Below are positions 25,315-33,892 of a DNA stretch of 43,331 bases, one piece after another (within the stretch, counting starts at the first letter, position 1; the number at the start of each line of letters is the position of its first letter). Below the pieces are notes generated by a model. It was not told the origin of the DNA. It saw only the letters and a list, made by a program, of their open reading frames with translations, and made no database searches. Position numbers and translations under genes: made by a program. The stretch is from a virus. The stretch is from positions 1 through 43,331 of the IMG/VR virus record IMGVR_UViG_3300005516_000500. The stretch is one strand, 5' to 3'.

Positions 25315-26287
25315 AGTTTTTATCACTGGGGAGGCAGGTTTCATTGGTAGGAATCTGCCCGCCTCATTTAGAAAGCATGGTCACGTGGTTGTGTCTGGTG
25401 ATAGAGCTAGTATGCAAAAGACCCCAAAGGGTGAGCCGTGTGTGCATAGAAACAATACCGATCAGTGGGCTTCGTTTTTTAAAAACCTAGAGATTGATCT
25501 TGTTGTACACAATGCTGCCGTCGTCGGAACAGATGTGGTGGCACTCAACCAAAAAGAGTCTACACTAACGAATGTAATGGGTACACATAATATATGTCAG
25601 GCAGCAAAGGCTACAGGAATTCCTGTTTGCTATATGGGCACATCTGTCATATACGATACACCAAGCTACCAAGATGAAGCCATTCTCGAGGAAAGCATTG
25701 TGTCACCTAGTACGTTTTATGGTGCACAGAAGCTAGCTGGTGAATATGTCGTTAAGAGCACAGTCAAGGATTGGCTTATAATGAGGCCCCTCTTTGCTTA
25801 TGGCGGTGTTGGGGACATGAACTCCTTGGTGGCTAAGACATTTTACGCGCACAGGAACAAGAAAGATCGAGTCGATATGTTCTTGGATCCAAAAAAAGTC
25901 AAAGACTACATGCATGTAGAAGATTTTTGTGATGCTGTAGCCTTGGCATGCTCTTTGGAGCTATGGGGAAATGACTTCAATATTTCTGCTGAGGAGCCCA
26001 TTCCTACATGGCAAATCATAGACATGATGTCGGGCGCATGTGGACAAGATCTGGCATATATGATTAAGTGGTATCCAGAGACGGACTACTTGGGCAATCA
26101 TATTTTGTCATCGCAAAAATTTAGAAGAGAGACAGGCTGGAAACCTAAGTACACCTTCAACCGGGGCTTAGTCAAGTCATGGAGAAGTATTCTGTCTGCG
26201 GGTGACAGCTATAACCCTTTAGCTCACCTTGAGGAAGCCCAAGAAAAGGGAATAGACCTCAATCAATTTTTTCCTAAAAAAATGTAA
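25310..26287 (+). CDS. NAD-dependent epimerase/dehydratase (extended SDR)
   Basis: This 325-residue protein has the nucleotide-binding motif TGEAGFIGRNL (usually TGGxGFIG) near residues 6-16, Ser112 in MGTSVIY, and the YGAQKLAGEY motif with Tyr137 and Lys141, so the Ser-Tyr-Lys triad is complete. The family changes sugar nucleotides (4-epimerases, dehydratases, fucose or rhamnose synthesis). There is no ribosome site and the start lies in a hairpin, so it probably depends on translation of the upstream gene. Two sampled 60-base lines are 52 percent G+C against 35 percent in a sampled line of dnaE, and codon use is unlike its neighbours, so recent transfer is likely. Confidence 0.88.
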   Translation: MRVFITGEAGFIGRNLPASFRKHGHVVVSGDRASMQKTPKGEPCVHRNNTDQWASFFKNLEIDLVVHNAAVVGTDVVALNQKESTLTNVMGTHNICQAAKATGIPVCYMGTSVIYDTPSYQDEAILEESIVSPSTFYGAQKLAGEYVVKSTVKDWLIMRPLFAYGGVGDMNSLVAKTFYAHRNKKDRVDMFLDPKKVKDYMHVEDFCDAVALACSLELWGNDFNISAEEPIPTWQIIDMMSGACGQDLAYMIKWYPETDYLGNHILSSQKFRRETGWKPKYTFNRGLVKSWRSILSAGDSYNPLAHLEEAQEKGIDLNQFFPKKM

Positions 26288-26297
26288 ATCTTATGCT

Positions 26298-26330
26298 CAT
26301 GTAGTACAATTGATCTGTACTTTAAGGAGC
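26298..26330 (+). promoter_or_regulatory. Dyad element before dnaE
   Basis: CATG (26298-26301), a -10-like TACAAT (26305-26310) and a dyad AGTAC (26303-26307) / GTACT (26317-26321) precede the AAGGAG ribosome site of dnaE. The layout resembles promoter elements A and B but the CATG-to-hexamer distance is 4 bases shorter and no matching -35 is seen. Confidence 0.35.
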
Positions 26331-26334
26331 ATCT

Positions 26335-29300
26335 ATGACAATCAATATTATTCGTCCACCTGATCGCTTTGTTGGGCTTCATGCACATTCAAGCTTTTCA
26401 ACATTTGATGGATTAGGATATCCCAAAGAACATATTGATTTTGTTCTATCTGAACAACAAGGTATGGACGCATGGGCTCTTACTGATCATGGCAACGGTT
26501 CAGGATTAGCACATGCAAGATCTCATACTGTTAAGATGCAAAAAGCAGGTCGCAAGTATCGACAAATTTACGGCGTTGAATTTTACTTTGTACCCTCTTT
26601 AGAAGATTGGAGGGTGTCATATGAAGATCATCGTCAATCAATTAAAGATGCAAAGACAGCAAAGCAAAAAGAAAAGCTATCAACTGAAAAGACAGTTATC
26701 GTTGCTGACCAAGAAGTAGAACAAGGTGGTCATGTAATTGAGGATGAAGAAGAAACTAAGCGATCAAGGGGCAACAAGCCTGAGTGGAAGAGGTATTATC
26801 ACCTTGTTGTAGTTGCCAAAAATCAAGTAGGATTAGGTAATTTATTTACCCTTGTCAAAAAGTCATATAAGCATGGCTTTTATCGTTTTCCTCGAATTGA
26901 TTACAAGCTTTTAAAAGAGCATGGTGAAGGACTAGTAGTTTCTACTGCATGCGTCGGAGGTTTAGCGTCAGGTTTAATTTATAGGCAGTTTGCAGGACTT
27001 CGTTTTGATGAATTGCATCCTGACTTAATGAATAACTTGGATGACTATAATCCAATTATGTCACGCTTAGAAAATATGACTGATCGATTTGTTGACTGTG
27101 TAGGTCAGGATAATTTTTTCTTGGAAATGCAATTTAATGATTTGCCTGCACAACATCTAACAAATCGATGTCTTTTAGATCTTTCTCAAAAGACTAATAT
27201 ACCCCTTATTGCAACAGCAGATTCACACTTTCCCGATCCTCAAAAGTGGCAGGCTCGCGAGCTTTATAAGAAGCTAGGATGGATGGGCGCTAAACTTGAT
27301 CAAAGCATGCTACCTAAGGAAGAAGACTTAAAGTGCATGTTGTATCCTAAAAATGCACAGCAAATGTGGGATGAGTTTAAGCAAGGATATGATCAATATA
27401 ATTTTTATCAAGGACATGAAGAATCTGTTAGAGATGCTATTGAACGTACTCATGATATTACATGGCAAAAGTGCGAGGATACATGGATAGACACCTCAGT
27501 CAAGCTTCCCAAATTTGGAACACCGGAGAAGCCTGCATTTAAAATGTTGGCTGAGCTTGTTAAAGAAGCTATGATTCGAGAGGGGCTAGCATCTAATCCT
27601 GAATATGTCGAACGCATGAAGGAAGAGATGTCTGATATCAAGTATCTTGGTTATGAGGCGTACTTTTTGGCAATGTATAAGATTTTTCACCTTGCTGAAA
27701 AACGTACGCTCTTTGGGCCCGGTCGAGGTTCTGGTGCAGGCTCACTTGTAAACTATCTGTTAGGAATTACACAAATCGACCCTCTTCCTCATGGCCTTCT
27801 TTGGTCACGATTTCTTGGTCGCCATAGAACATCTTGGCCTGACATTGATACCGATGCTGGAGATCGCGATGCATTGATTGATGCTTCTAGAGAGTTGTTT
27901 GGAGATGATGCTGTTATTCCTGTGTCAAACTTTAATACGCTTAAACTTAAGTCGCTCATCAAGGATATTGCGAAGTTTTATGGAATTGATTTTACCGAAG
28001 TAAACAAAATGACAGGTCCGTTACAGGAAGAAGTTATGAAGTTTGCTAAGGATGAGAATCAAGAAAAGTCTGTGTTTGTTCTTAAACATGAAGATTGTCT
28101 AAAGTACTCTCAGGGCTATCGTGAATTCATGGAAAAATATCCAGAGGTAGGTCGACATGTCGAAACACTTTTTATGGAAAATCGATCTATTGGTCGCCAC
28201 GCCGGCGGTGTAATTATTGCCCCTCCAGAAGAACTAGCATCGACAATGCCTATCATTGGTGTAAGAGGAGACCTTCAGACTCCTTGGACAGAAGGTATGA
28301 ATTTTCGAAATCTTGAGGATAATGGGTTTCTAAAGTTTGACTTTTTAGGACTTACACTTCTTAAGGATGTTGAAAATTGTATTGGGCGCATTCTAAAAAA
28401 GCAAGGTAATACAAATCCAACTTTTGCTGATATTAAGACATTCTTCGATGAACATTTAAATTGTCGTTACAATGACCAAAATGACAATGATGTATGGAAG
28501 CACGTTTATCATAATGCGAGATTTACAGGAGTATTTCAATTTACAGCAACAGGTGCACGTCGTTTTTGCTTAGCGGCCCAACCAACTACCATTACAGAGT
28601 TGGCTGCATTAACCGCAATTTATCGCCCAGGACCACTTAAGGCAAATGTCCATAGGAAATATGTAAAAGCTAAAAAGAATGCCTCAGAGATCAAGTATGA
28701 TCACCCTGTAATTGAAAAAGTGTTGGGCCCAACTTTTAACTTTGTTGTTTTTCAAGAGCAATTTATGACTTTGGCTGTCGAGCTGGCTGGATTTACTCCT
28801 GGAGAATCTGATAAGCTTCGCAAAACACTAGTTAAAAAGTCATTAGACACAATGGGCAAAAAGGGCGGTGAAAGAGAGGCTGCACGTAAGAAGTTTGTTG
28901 AGGGTGCATATGAACTCCACGGTATTGATAAAAACATCACGGAGGCACTCTGGAAGACTATTGAAGCATTTTCTGTATATGGCTTTAATAAGTCACATGC
29001 AGTGTCTTACGCTATTGATTCTTATTACGCAGCATGGCTCCATACGCACTATGAGACTGATTGGCTATCAACAATTCTACAATCTGAAAACAATAGTCCA
29101 AAAGGGTTATCAAAAACTATAGCAGAAATCAAAGCCATAGGATATAAATTTGCGTCTGCTGATGTGAATTATTCAGGCGATGAATGGGTATATTCAGATG
29201 AGATCAGTGCTTTTGTTCCCCCGCTAAGTTCTGTTAAAGGCGTAGGTTCTGTAGCTATGCAAGAAATGATGATGATGCGACCATATAGCTCAGTTGATGA

Positions 29301-29967
29301 TATGCTATTTGATGAAGATGGAAAGTGGAAGCATTCTAAAATGAATAAGACATGCATTACTTCTCTTTGCAAAGTTGAAGCATTTTCATCTTTAACTGAA
29401 CTAAAAGACGGTGATATTGAAAATCACCATCAACTTCTAGCAATTATAACAGATGGAAAGAACTATGACAAGCTTAAGAAGGGCCGATATGGCTTGACAA
29501 AAACTCAGCTTCGTCGAATGGAGAAAAATGGAGAAATCCCTGTTCCAATGTTAAAAAACCTGAAGGAAGAATATAAAATGCTTCAGGATTGGACACGTAT
29601 TGAAAAAGTAAAAAATTATGTTGCTCTAACTCAAAGCGTTAATAATACATTAGTCTTTCCCGATGCTATGATGGAACGTGTACATGAAAAGAATATTGAA
29701 TCAATCTTTTCTGTTCCTGGGGGTGAAAAAGGTGTAGGATGGTTTTGTGTAATGGATATCATTCATAAGAAGACTAAAAATGGAAAGGATTTTATGAGAA
29801 TGAAAATTCTTGACATGGACAATAATACAGCATGGCTTCGGGTGTGGGGAAAGTTTCCTGAAGCACCCGATCCTTATACACTATGGGTTGCTAATGTTCA
29901 CAATGATAAGAATTGGGGAATGTCAACATCTGCATGGAAGATGAAACAAGTTACAGCATATGATTAA
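26335..29967 (+). CDS. dnaE: DNA polymerase III alpha subunit (family C, DnaE)
   Basis: This 1210-residue replicase has the bacterial DnaE layout. The PHP domain starts with FVGLHAHSSFSTFDG (His16, His18) and contains a charged insertion at about residues 110-145. The palm holds GPGRGSGAGSLV near 461 and PDIDTD with catalytic Asp503 and Asp505, and the third Asp669 is in LKFDFLGL. AIYRPGPL, VVFQEQFM and the GFNKSHAVSYA helix-hairpin-helix-type region follow, then an OB-fold-like C-terminus (about 1120-1200). All three catalytic aspartates are present and the PHP histidines suggest possible proofreading. No sliding clamp or DnaQ is seen in the window. The gene starts a unit with AAGGAG and an upstream dyad. 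Confidence 0.95.
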   Translation: MTINIIRPPDRFVGLHAHSSFSTFDGLGYPKEHIDFVLSEQQGMDAWALTDHGNGSGLAHARSHTVKMQKAGRKYRQIYGVEFYFVPSLEDWRVSYEDHRQSIKDAKTAKQKEKLSTEKTVIVADQEVEQGGHVIEDEEETKRSRGNKPEWKRYYHLVVVAKNQVGLGNLFTLVKKSYKHGFYRFPRIDYKLLKEHGEGLVVSTACVGGLASGLIYRQFAGLRFDELHPDLMNNLDDYNPIMSRLENMTDRFVDCVGQDNFFLEMQFNDLPAQHLTNRCLLDLSQKTNIPLIATADSHFPDPQKWQARELYKKLGWMGAKLDQSMLPKEEDLKCMLYPKNAQQMWDEFKQGYDQYNFYQGHEESVRDAIERTHDITWQKCEDTWIDTSVKLPKFGTPEKPAFKMLAELVKEAMIREGLASNPEYVERMKEEMSDIKYLGYEAYFLAMYKIFHLAEKRTLFGPGRGSGAGSLVNYLLGITQIDPLPHGLLWSRFLGRHRTSWPDIDTDAGDRDALIDASRELFGDDAVIPVSNFNTLKLKSLIKDIAKFYGIDFTEVNKMTGPLQEEVMKFAKDENQEKSVFVLKHEDCLKYSQGYREFMEKYPEVGRHVETLFMENRSIGRHAGGVIIAPPEELASTMPIIGVRGDLQTPWTEGMNFRNLEDNGFLKFDFLGLTLLKDVENCIGRILKKQGNTNPTFADIKTFFDEHLNCRYNDQNDNDVWKHVYHNARFTGVFQFTATGARRFCLAAQPTTITELAALTAIYRPGPLKANVHRKYVKAKKNASEIKYDHPVIEKVLGPTFNFVVFQEQFMTLAVELAGFTPGESDKLRKTLVKKSLDTMGKKGGEREAARKKFVEGAYELHGIDKNITEALWKTIEAFSVYGFNKSHAVSYAIDSYYAAWLHTHYETDWLSTILQSENNSPKGLSKTIAEIKAIGYKFASADVNYSGDEWVYSDEISAFVPPLSSVKGVGSVAMQEMMMMRPYSSVDDMLFDEDGKWKHSKMNKTCITSLCKVEAFSSLTELKDGDIENHHQLLAIITDGKNYDKLKKGRYGLTKTQLRRMEKNGEIPVPMLKNLKEEYKMLQDWTRIEKVKNYVALTQSVNNTLVFPDAMMERVHEKNIESIFSVPGGEKGVGWFCVMDIIHKKTKNGKDFMRMKILDMDNNTAWLRVWGKFPEAPDPYTLWVANVHNDKNWGMSTSAWKMKQVTAYD

Positions 29968-30880
29968 TAAGGGATTACGAATACATACAGTATGTATAGA
30001 AGGACCTGATTTGTCTGGTAAGTCTACACTCTATAGAAAGCTTCATAAGATGAGTGGGTTTAGATGGAATATTCAAGATCGATCTGAAGTAAGCATGCTA
30101 TGTTTTTCTAAGTTTTATAATAGAGGTGATGCAAATAATTGGCGATCAGCACTTAATGATCGCCTCCGAGACATGAATCATCGATATATCTTATTGTTGC
30201 CAGACATACAGCTTCTTAAAGAAAGGTATTTGTCGAGAGGCGATGAAATTCATACGCTTGAATCTCTTTGTAGATCATATGAGATATTTGATGAAGAGTT
30301 TCAATCTTTAAAGGTGTATCCAAATGTATTGTGCATTAATGTAACAAAAGAAAATGAAAACAATATTGCAAATATAGCGTATCAGTGGCTCGAAAATGAA
30401 GAGACTGAAACATTAATAGATTTAGCAAAACGATTTGAAAAGTCAGCTTATGCATGTGACAATGAAATATTGGGATCCCATGCTCAATATTTTCTAGATA
30501 GTGACTATACTGATGCTGATAGCTCTGTAATGGATTATGAGCCGGAAAAAGAATATTATCAAGGAATTCGAGATCAATTTTTAAGAAAAATTGCAAAAGA
30601 AATTTCCGGAGAAAATGAATTTATATCACCTCAAAATCCGCAAATCACGAGACGATTTGTTTATGCACATGATAGCTGTATTTCTATGATTAACTGTCTT
30701 ATAAGAAATAATCGATTGAACGTTTTCGCGGTAATTCGATCTTCTAATGCTAGAGACATATTATCTTATGACTTAAGATTTATTGTTACATTGATTAGTG
30801 AAGCAGAATCATTTTTTAATACTAAAATTGATGAAAGAGTATTGAATGTAACAATACATTCAGCTCATATCATAAACTAA
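29960..30880 (+). CDS. Deoxynucleotide kinase fused to a thymidylate synthase/dCMP-hydroxymethylase-type half domain
   Basis: The first ~150 of 306 residues form a P-loop kinase of the thymidylate/deoxynucleotide type (EGPDLSGKST at 14-23). The last ~70 residues align without gaps to the catalytic half of thymidylate synthase as I recall it: Cys240 matches the catalytic Cys, Arg260-Ser261 lies exactly 20 residues on as in the E. coli enzyme (Cys146-Arg166), and Asp271 falls on Asn177. Asn to Asp at that place is what T4 dCMP hydroxymethylase has. His303 may match the later His. The N-terminal half of the TS fold is not recognisable in residues 150-235, so activity is uncertain. It overlaps dnaE by 8 bases. 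Confidence 0.6.
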   Translation: MINKGLRIHTVCIEGPDLSGKSTLYRKLHKMSGFRWNIQDRSEVSMLCFSKFYNRGDANNWRSALNDRLRDMNHRYILLLPDIQLLKERYLSRGDEIHTLESLCRSYEIFDEEFQSLKVYPNVLCINVTKENENNIANIAYQWLENEETETLIDLAKRFEKSAYACDNEILGSHAQYFLDSDYTDADSSVMDYEPEKEYYQGIRDQFLRKIAKEISGENEFISPQNPQITRRFVYAHDSCISMINCLIRNNRLNVFAVIRSSNARDILSYDLRFIVTLISEAESFFNTKIDERVLNVTIHSAHIIN

Positions 30881-30925
30881 AATTATTATACGATTATATT
30901 GTAAGGATATTGTAAGGTGAGAGAT
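30881..30925 (+). promoter_or_regulatory. AT-rich leader with tandem ribosome sites
   Basis: This short gap is AT-rich (TTATACGATTATATTG) and could hold a -10 element, though no -35 is clear. Two Shine-Dalgarno-like runs, TAAGGATATTG and TAAGGTGAGAG, lie before a GTG (30917) and an ATG (30926) in the same frame, giving two possible starts for the epimerase. Confidence 0.35.
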
Positions 30926-31957
30926 ATGCAAAAAGTTTTAGTTACAGGAGGCTGTGGATTTATAGGCAGCCATTTAGTACGACAGTTAGTTAAGTTGGAA
31001 GAATATGATATTGATGTTGTTGATAATTTAGCATCAGGTAGTTTGGAAAGCTTATCTGGGCTTAAGACACGATGTGTTGCTTCTGGATTGTTACCAATTT
31101 ATGAGCAAAATGAAGAAAAGAATGATCCAAGCTCTATTTTAGTAATTGCGGGTGACTTTGTAGACCCTAATGTTTTAGAAAGAATTATGCAAAAACAATA
31201 TGATATTGTTTTTCATTTGGCTGCAAATCCTCGGGTAAGTTATAGTGTAGAAAACCCTACAATCACTACAGAAGAAAACATTTATAAGACAACTGCACTA
31301 TTCGAAGCTTGTCAAAAATCTGGTGTTCGTCGTGTCGTTTTTTCATCATCAAGTGCTGTATATGGAAACACACAAGATCTGCCAACAAAAGAAGATGATG
31401 CTATAGCTAGTAACATTCAGTCACCATACGGGTTGCAAAAAAAGGTATGCGAAGATTTTTCACAATTGTTTCATCGTTTGTATGGAACTGATATTGTGTC
31501 ACTAAGGTATTTTAATGTATACGGCCCTGGGCAAATGGGAGGTACGGCATATTCAACTGCTGTATCTGCATGGTGTAATGCAATACATTCAGGCTCAGTC
31601 TTAAGAAGCGACGGTGATGGATCTCAAACTAGAGACATGATATATGTTGATGATGTAGTATCTGCAAATATACTTGCTGCCGAAGCGCCACCTGCAGCTG
31701 CCGGCAAAATATTCAATATTGCTACTGGTTATTCTATTAGTAATTCTGAAATATTGACAATGTTTCATGATCATTATGGAGACCAAGTTAAAGTAAAGTC
31801 AGCACCTGAACGTCCTGGCGACGTTAAACATACATTGGCAAGTATTGAAAATGCAGAACTTGAATTGGGTTTCCGAGCTCGAACATCATTTTCTGAAGGT
31901 CTACAAAAAACATGGAAATGGTGGGACACATTAGACTCTGAAAGGAATGACACTTGA
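30926..31957 (+). CDS. NAD-dependent epimerase, GalE/UDP-sugar type (extended SDR)
   Basis: This 343-residue protein has a perfect nucleotide-binding motif VLVTGGCGFIGSHL at the N-terminus, VFSSSSAVYG with the active Ser, and SPYGLQKKVCEDF with Tyr and Lys. RYFNVYGPGQ and the RDMIYVDDV block are typical of UDP-glucose/UDP-glucuronate 4-epimerases. Its base composition is AT-rich like its neighbours, unlike the SDR at 25310. It may supply a sugar for phage DNA, capsid or host surface glycans. ATG 30926 was chosen after TAAGGTGAGAG; GTG 30917 would add three residues. Confidence 0.9.
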   Translation: MQKVLVTGGCGFIGSHLVRQLVKLEEYDIDVVDNLASGSLESLSGLKTRCVASGLLPIYEQNEEKNDPSSILVIAGDFVDPNVLERIMQKQYDIVFHLAANPRVSYSVENPTITTEENIYKTTALFEACQKSGVRRVVFSSSSAVYGNTQDLPTKEDDAIASNIQSPYGLQKKVCEDFSQLFHRLYGTDIVSLRYFNVYGPGQMGGTAYSTAVSAWCNAIHSGSVLRSDGDGSQTRDMIYVDDVVSANILAAEAPPAAAGKIFNIATGYSISNSEILTMFHDHYGDQVKVKSAPERPGDVKHTLASIENAELELGFRARTSFSEGLQKTWKWWDTLDSERNDT

Positions 31958-32517
31958 GAGATCCTGAATTTATCATATTCACGGGACCTATGTTTGGTTC
32001 CAAGACAACACGTTTATTGGCAGCTGTTGATAGATACAAGTATCAAAATAAAGATATTGTTGCATTCAAGCCACGAATGGATAATAGATATTCTAGCGTA
32101 GAAATATGTACGCACAGCGGTGGAAAAATAAGTGCTATTGGTGTAGAAACAGGTCATGATATTCTAAAATTTATAGATGATTTAGAGGGCGGCGTTGATG
32201 TTATTGCAATTGATGAAGCTTTTATGATTGATGATTGCGCAGCAGCAGCACTTACGCTATTCAGGAAAGGAGTTACAGTAATTGTAAGTTCACTACAACT
32301 TTCTGCTAGCGGAAATGTTTTTGAAGAAGTTCGAGATATGATGCCATGGGCGACAAGAATAGAAATTTGCCCGGCTGTGTGCCCTATTACCGGTCGGAAT
32401 GCATACTATACACATCGTAAGATAGATAGCATTGATGAGATTACAGTTGGCGGATCAGATATTTATGAGCCGCGGTGCTGGGAATTTCACGGTTTTATGA
32501 ACAGAAAGGAGCACTGA
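31954..32517 (+). CDS. tdk: Thymidine kinase, type II
   Basis: The 187-residue protein phosphorylates thymidine. Seen: P-loop GPMFGSKT at 11-18, VIAIDEAFMI as Walker B, and a lasso/zinc-ribbon region with CPAVCPITGR plus a late Cys in PRCWEF. The start is TTG, overlapping the epimerase stop as TTGA, with AAAGGAA 7 bases before it; no better in-frame start exists before the P-loop. The size fits the family (about 190). It recycles thymidine, feeding the same pool as ThyX. Confidence 0.9.
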   Translation: MRDPEFIIFTGPMFGSKTTRLLAAVDRYKYQNKDIVAFKPRMDNRYSSVEICTHSGGKISAIGVETGHDILKFIDDLEGGVDVIAIDEAFMIDDCAAAALTLFRKGVTVIVSSLQLSASGNVFEEVRDMMPWATRIEICPAVCPITGRNAYYTHRKIDSIDEITVGGSDIYEPRCWEFHGFMNRKEH

Positions 32518-32518
32518 T

Positions 32519-33448
32519 ATGGCATTCGTTGAACCAACTTCGGTCGACTGCGTTATTTATCACGCTGACTGTACTGACGGATTTGGTGCTGCGTATGCTG
32601 CATGGAAGCAACTAGGAAACAGAGCCGAGTATCATCCATGTAAGCATGGCACAGCTCCCCCAAATGTTAAGGGTAAAGTTGTTGCAATTTTAGATTTCTC
32701 ATTTGATAATGCAACAACAAAAAAGATGATTGAAGAAGCTGCAGGCTTAATTATTATTGATCATCACAAGTCAGCCATGGTTGAGCTCCATGATATATCT
32801 AATACACATTTTGATATGACAAAATCTGGTGCTACTTTGGCATGGAATTTTTTCCATCCAGGAAAAGAAGCCCCTAAATTTATCAACTATATTGAAGATC
32901 GTGATCTTTGGAAGTGGGAGTTGCCCTACTCAAAAGAGTTTGCTGCTGCTTTTGATATGGTTCCATTTGAATTTGAAGAATTTGAAAAATTTGAAGATGA
33001 CTCTGTTTTTGATGATGCAGTCAAAAGAGGGTCTTATATACTGGCATATTCAAAGACAGTCGTCAAGAAGGTTTGCGAAAAAGCATCACCAAGAAAGCTA
33101 GACGGTAAAGACATTCTAGTTGTTAATGCATCACACTGGATGTCCGAAATCGGTGCCCGCCTCTCTCCTGACTGTGATGTTGCCATGATTTGGTACTATG
33201 ATCACAACGACAGGGTAATTAAGGTGAGTCTTCGATCGTTTCATGATACTGTCGATGTTACAGAAGTTGCCAAGAAATTTGGCGGTGGTGGTCACAAGAA
33301 GGCATCTGGGTTTACACTGCCCGGTGATGCAAATGTCGACGACATATTTGATGACGTACGACAGAAGAAGGAAAGAAATGCAAAGCGGCAATCAAGATCT
33401 ACGCGAAAAAAGTCTACAACAAACTCAGGATCCGGATCAACGTCCTGA
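32519..33448 (+). CDS. DHH/DHHA1 phosphoesterase (NrnA/RecJ family)
   Basis: This 309-residue hydrolase has YHADCTDGFGAA (first metal residues, about 14-25), DFSFD near 59-63, DHHKS at 81-85, and the DHHA1 motif GGGGHKKASGF near the C-terminus. The family contains oligoribonuclease/pAp phosphatase NrnA and RecJ. The small size favours an NrnA-like enzyme that degrades short oligonucleotides to mononucleotides, feeding the pool. The C-terminus is basic and Ser/Thr-rich and overlaps the deaminase gene by 71 bases in another frame. AAAGGAG is upstream. Confidence 0.87.
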   Translation: MAFVEPTSVDCVIYHADCTDGFGAAYAAWKQLGNRAEYHPCKHGTAPPNVKGKVVAILDFSFDNATTKKMIEEAAGLIIIDHHKSAMVELHDISNTHFDMTKSGATLAWNFFHPGKEAPKFINYIEDRDLWKWELPYSKEFAAAFDMVPFEFEEFEKFEDDSVFDDAVKRGSYILAYSKTVVKKVCEKASPRKLDGKDILVVNASHWMSEIGARLSPDCDVAMIWYYDHNDRVIKVSLRSFHDTVDVTEVAKKFGGGGHKKASGFTLPGDANVDDIFDDVRQKKERNAKRQSRSTRKKSTTNSGSGSTS

Positions 33449-33854
33449 TTGGCATCAGACATGGATGGATGTTGCTCACGTCATTGCGCTTCGATCATAT
33501 GATAAAAGATACAAGGTGGGTGCTGTTGTTGTCACAGATGACAATACTCAGCTTTTATCACTGGGCTATAATGGCAATTATGCAGGCGGACCTAATATCG
33601 CAGAGTCAGAAGAACCAGGTCAATCGGGTTTTCTTCATGCAGAGATTAACGCACTTCTAAAGCTTGACTACAATAACCCTAAAAGAAAGAAAATGTATCT
33701 CACATTATCACCATGCCCGATGTGCGCAAAGGCTATCGTTAATGCAGGTGTGGATGAGGTAATCTATTTTCAGGAGTACAGGGACTTAACTGGCGTAAAG
33801 ATCCTTAAGGATTCGGGTGTAGTAACCAGAACTTTTTCATCTCCACGAGAATAG
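33378..33854 (+). CDS. dCMP/cytidine deaminase
   Basis: The 158-residue protein converts dCMP to dUMP. Zinc-site residues are clear: HAE at 87-89 (FLHAEINALL) and PCPMC with Cys113 and Cys116. The start at ATG 33378 has AGAAGGAAAG upstream and lies inside the DHH gene (71-base overlap); the frame is open further up, but the deaminase domain begins only near residue 24. dUMP made here is the ThyX substrate. The N-terminal 23 polar residues are probably disordered. Confidence 0.88.
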   Translation: MQSGNQDLREKSLQQTQDPDQRPDWHQTWMDVAHVIALRSYDKRYKVGAVVVTDDNTQLLSLGYNGNYAGGPNIAESEEPGQSGFLHAEINALLKLDYNNPKRKKMYLTLSPCPMCAKAIVNAGVDEVIYFQEYRDLTGVKILKDSGVVTRTFSSPRE

Positions 33855-33892
33855 ATATTATAGTAGGAGTAATTTTGTGTGGAGCCCCCTGA

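Noticed and set aside
26266-26284. T-run and A-run (TTTTTTCCTAAAAAAA) at the end of the first epimerase as a terminator
   Set aside because: The stem is only A-T pairs inside coding sequence with no G+C stem and no terminal T-run after it.
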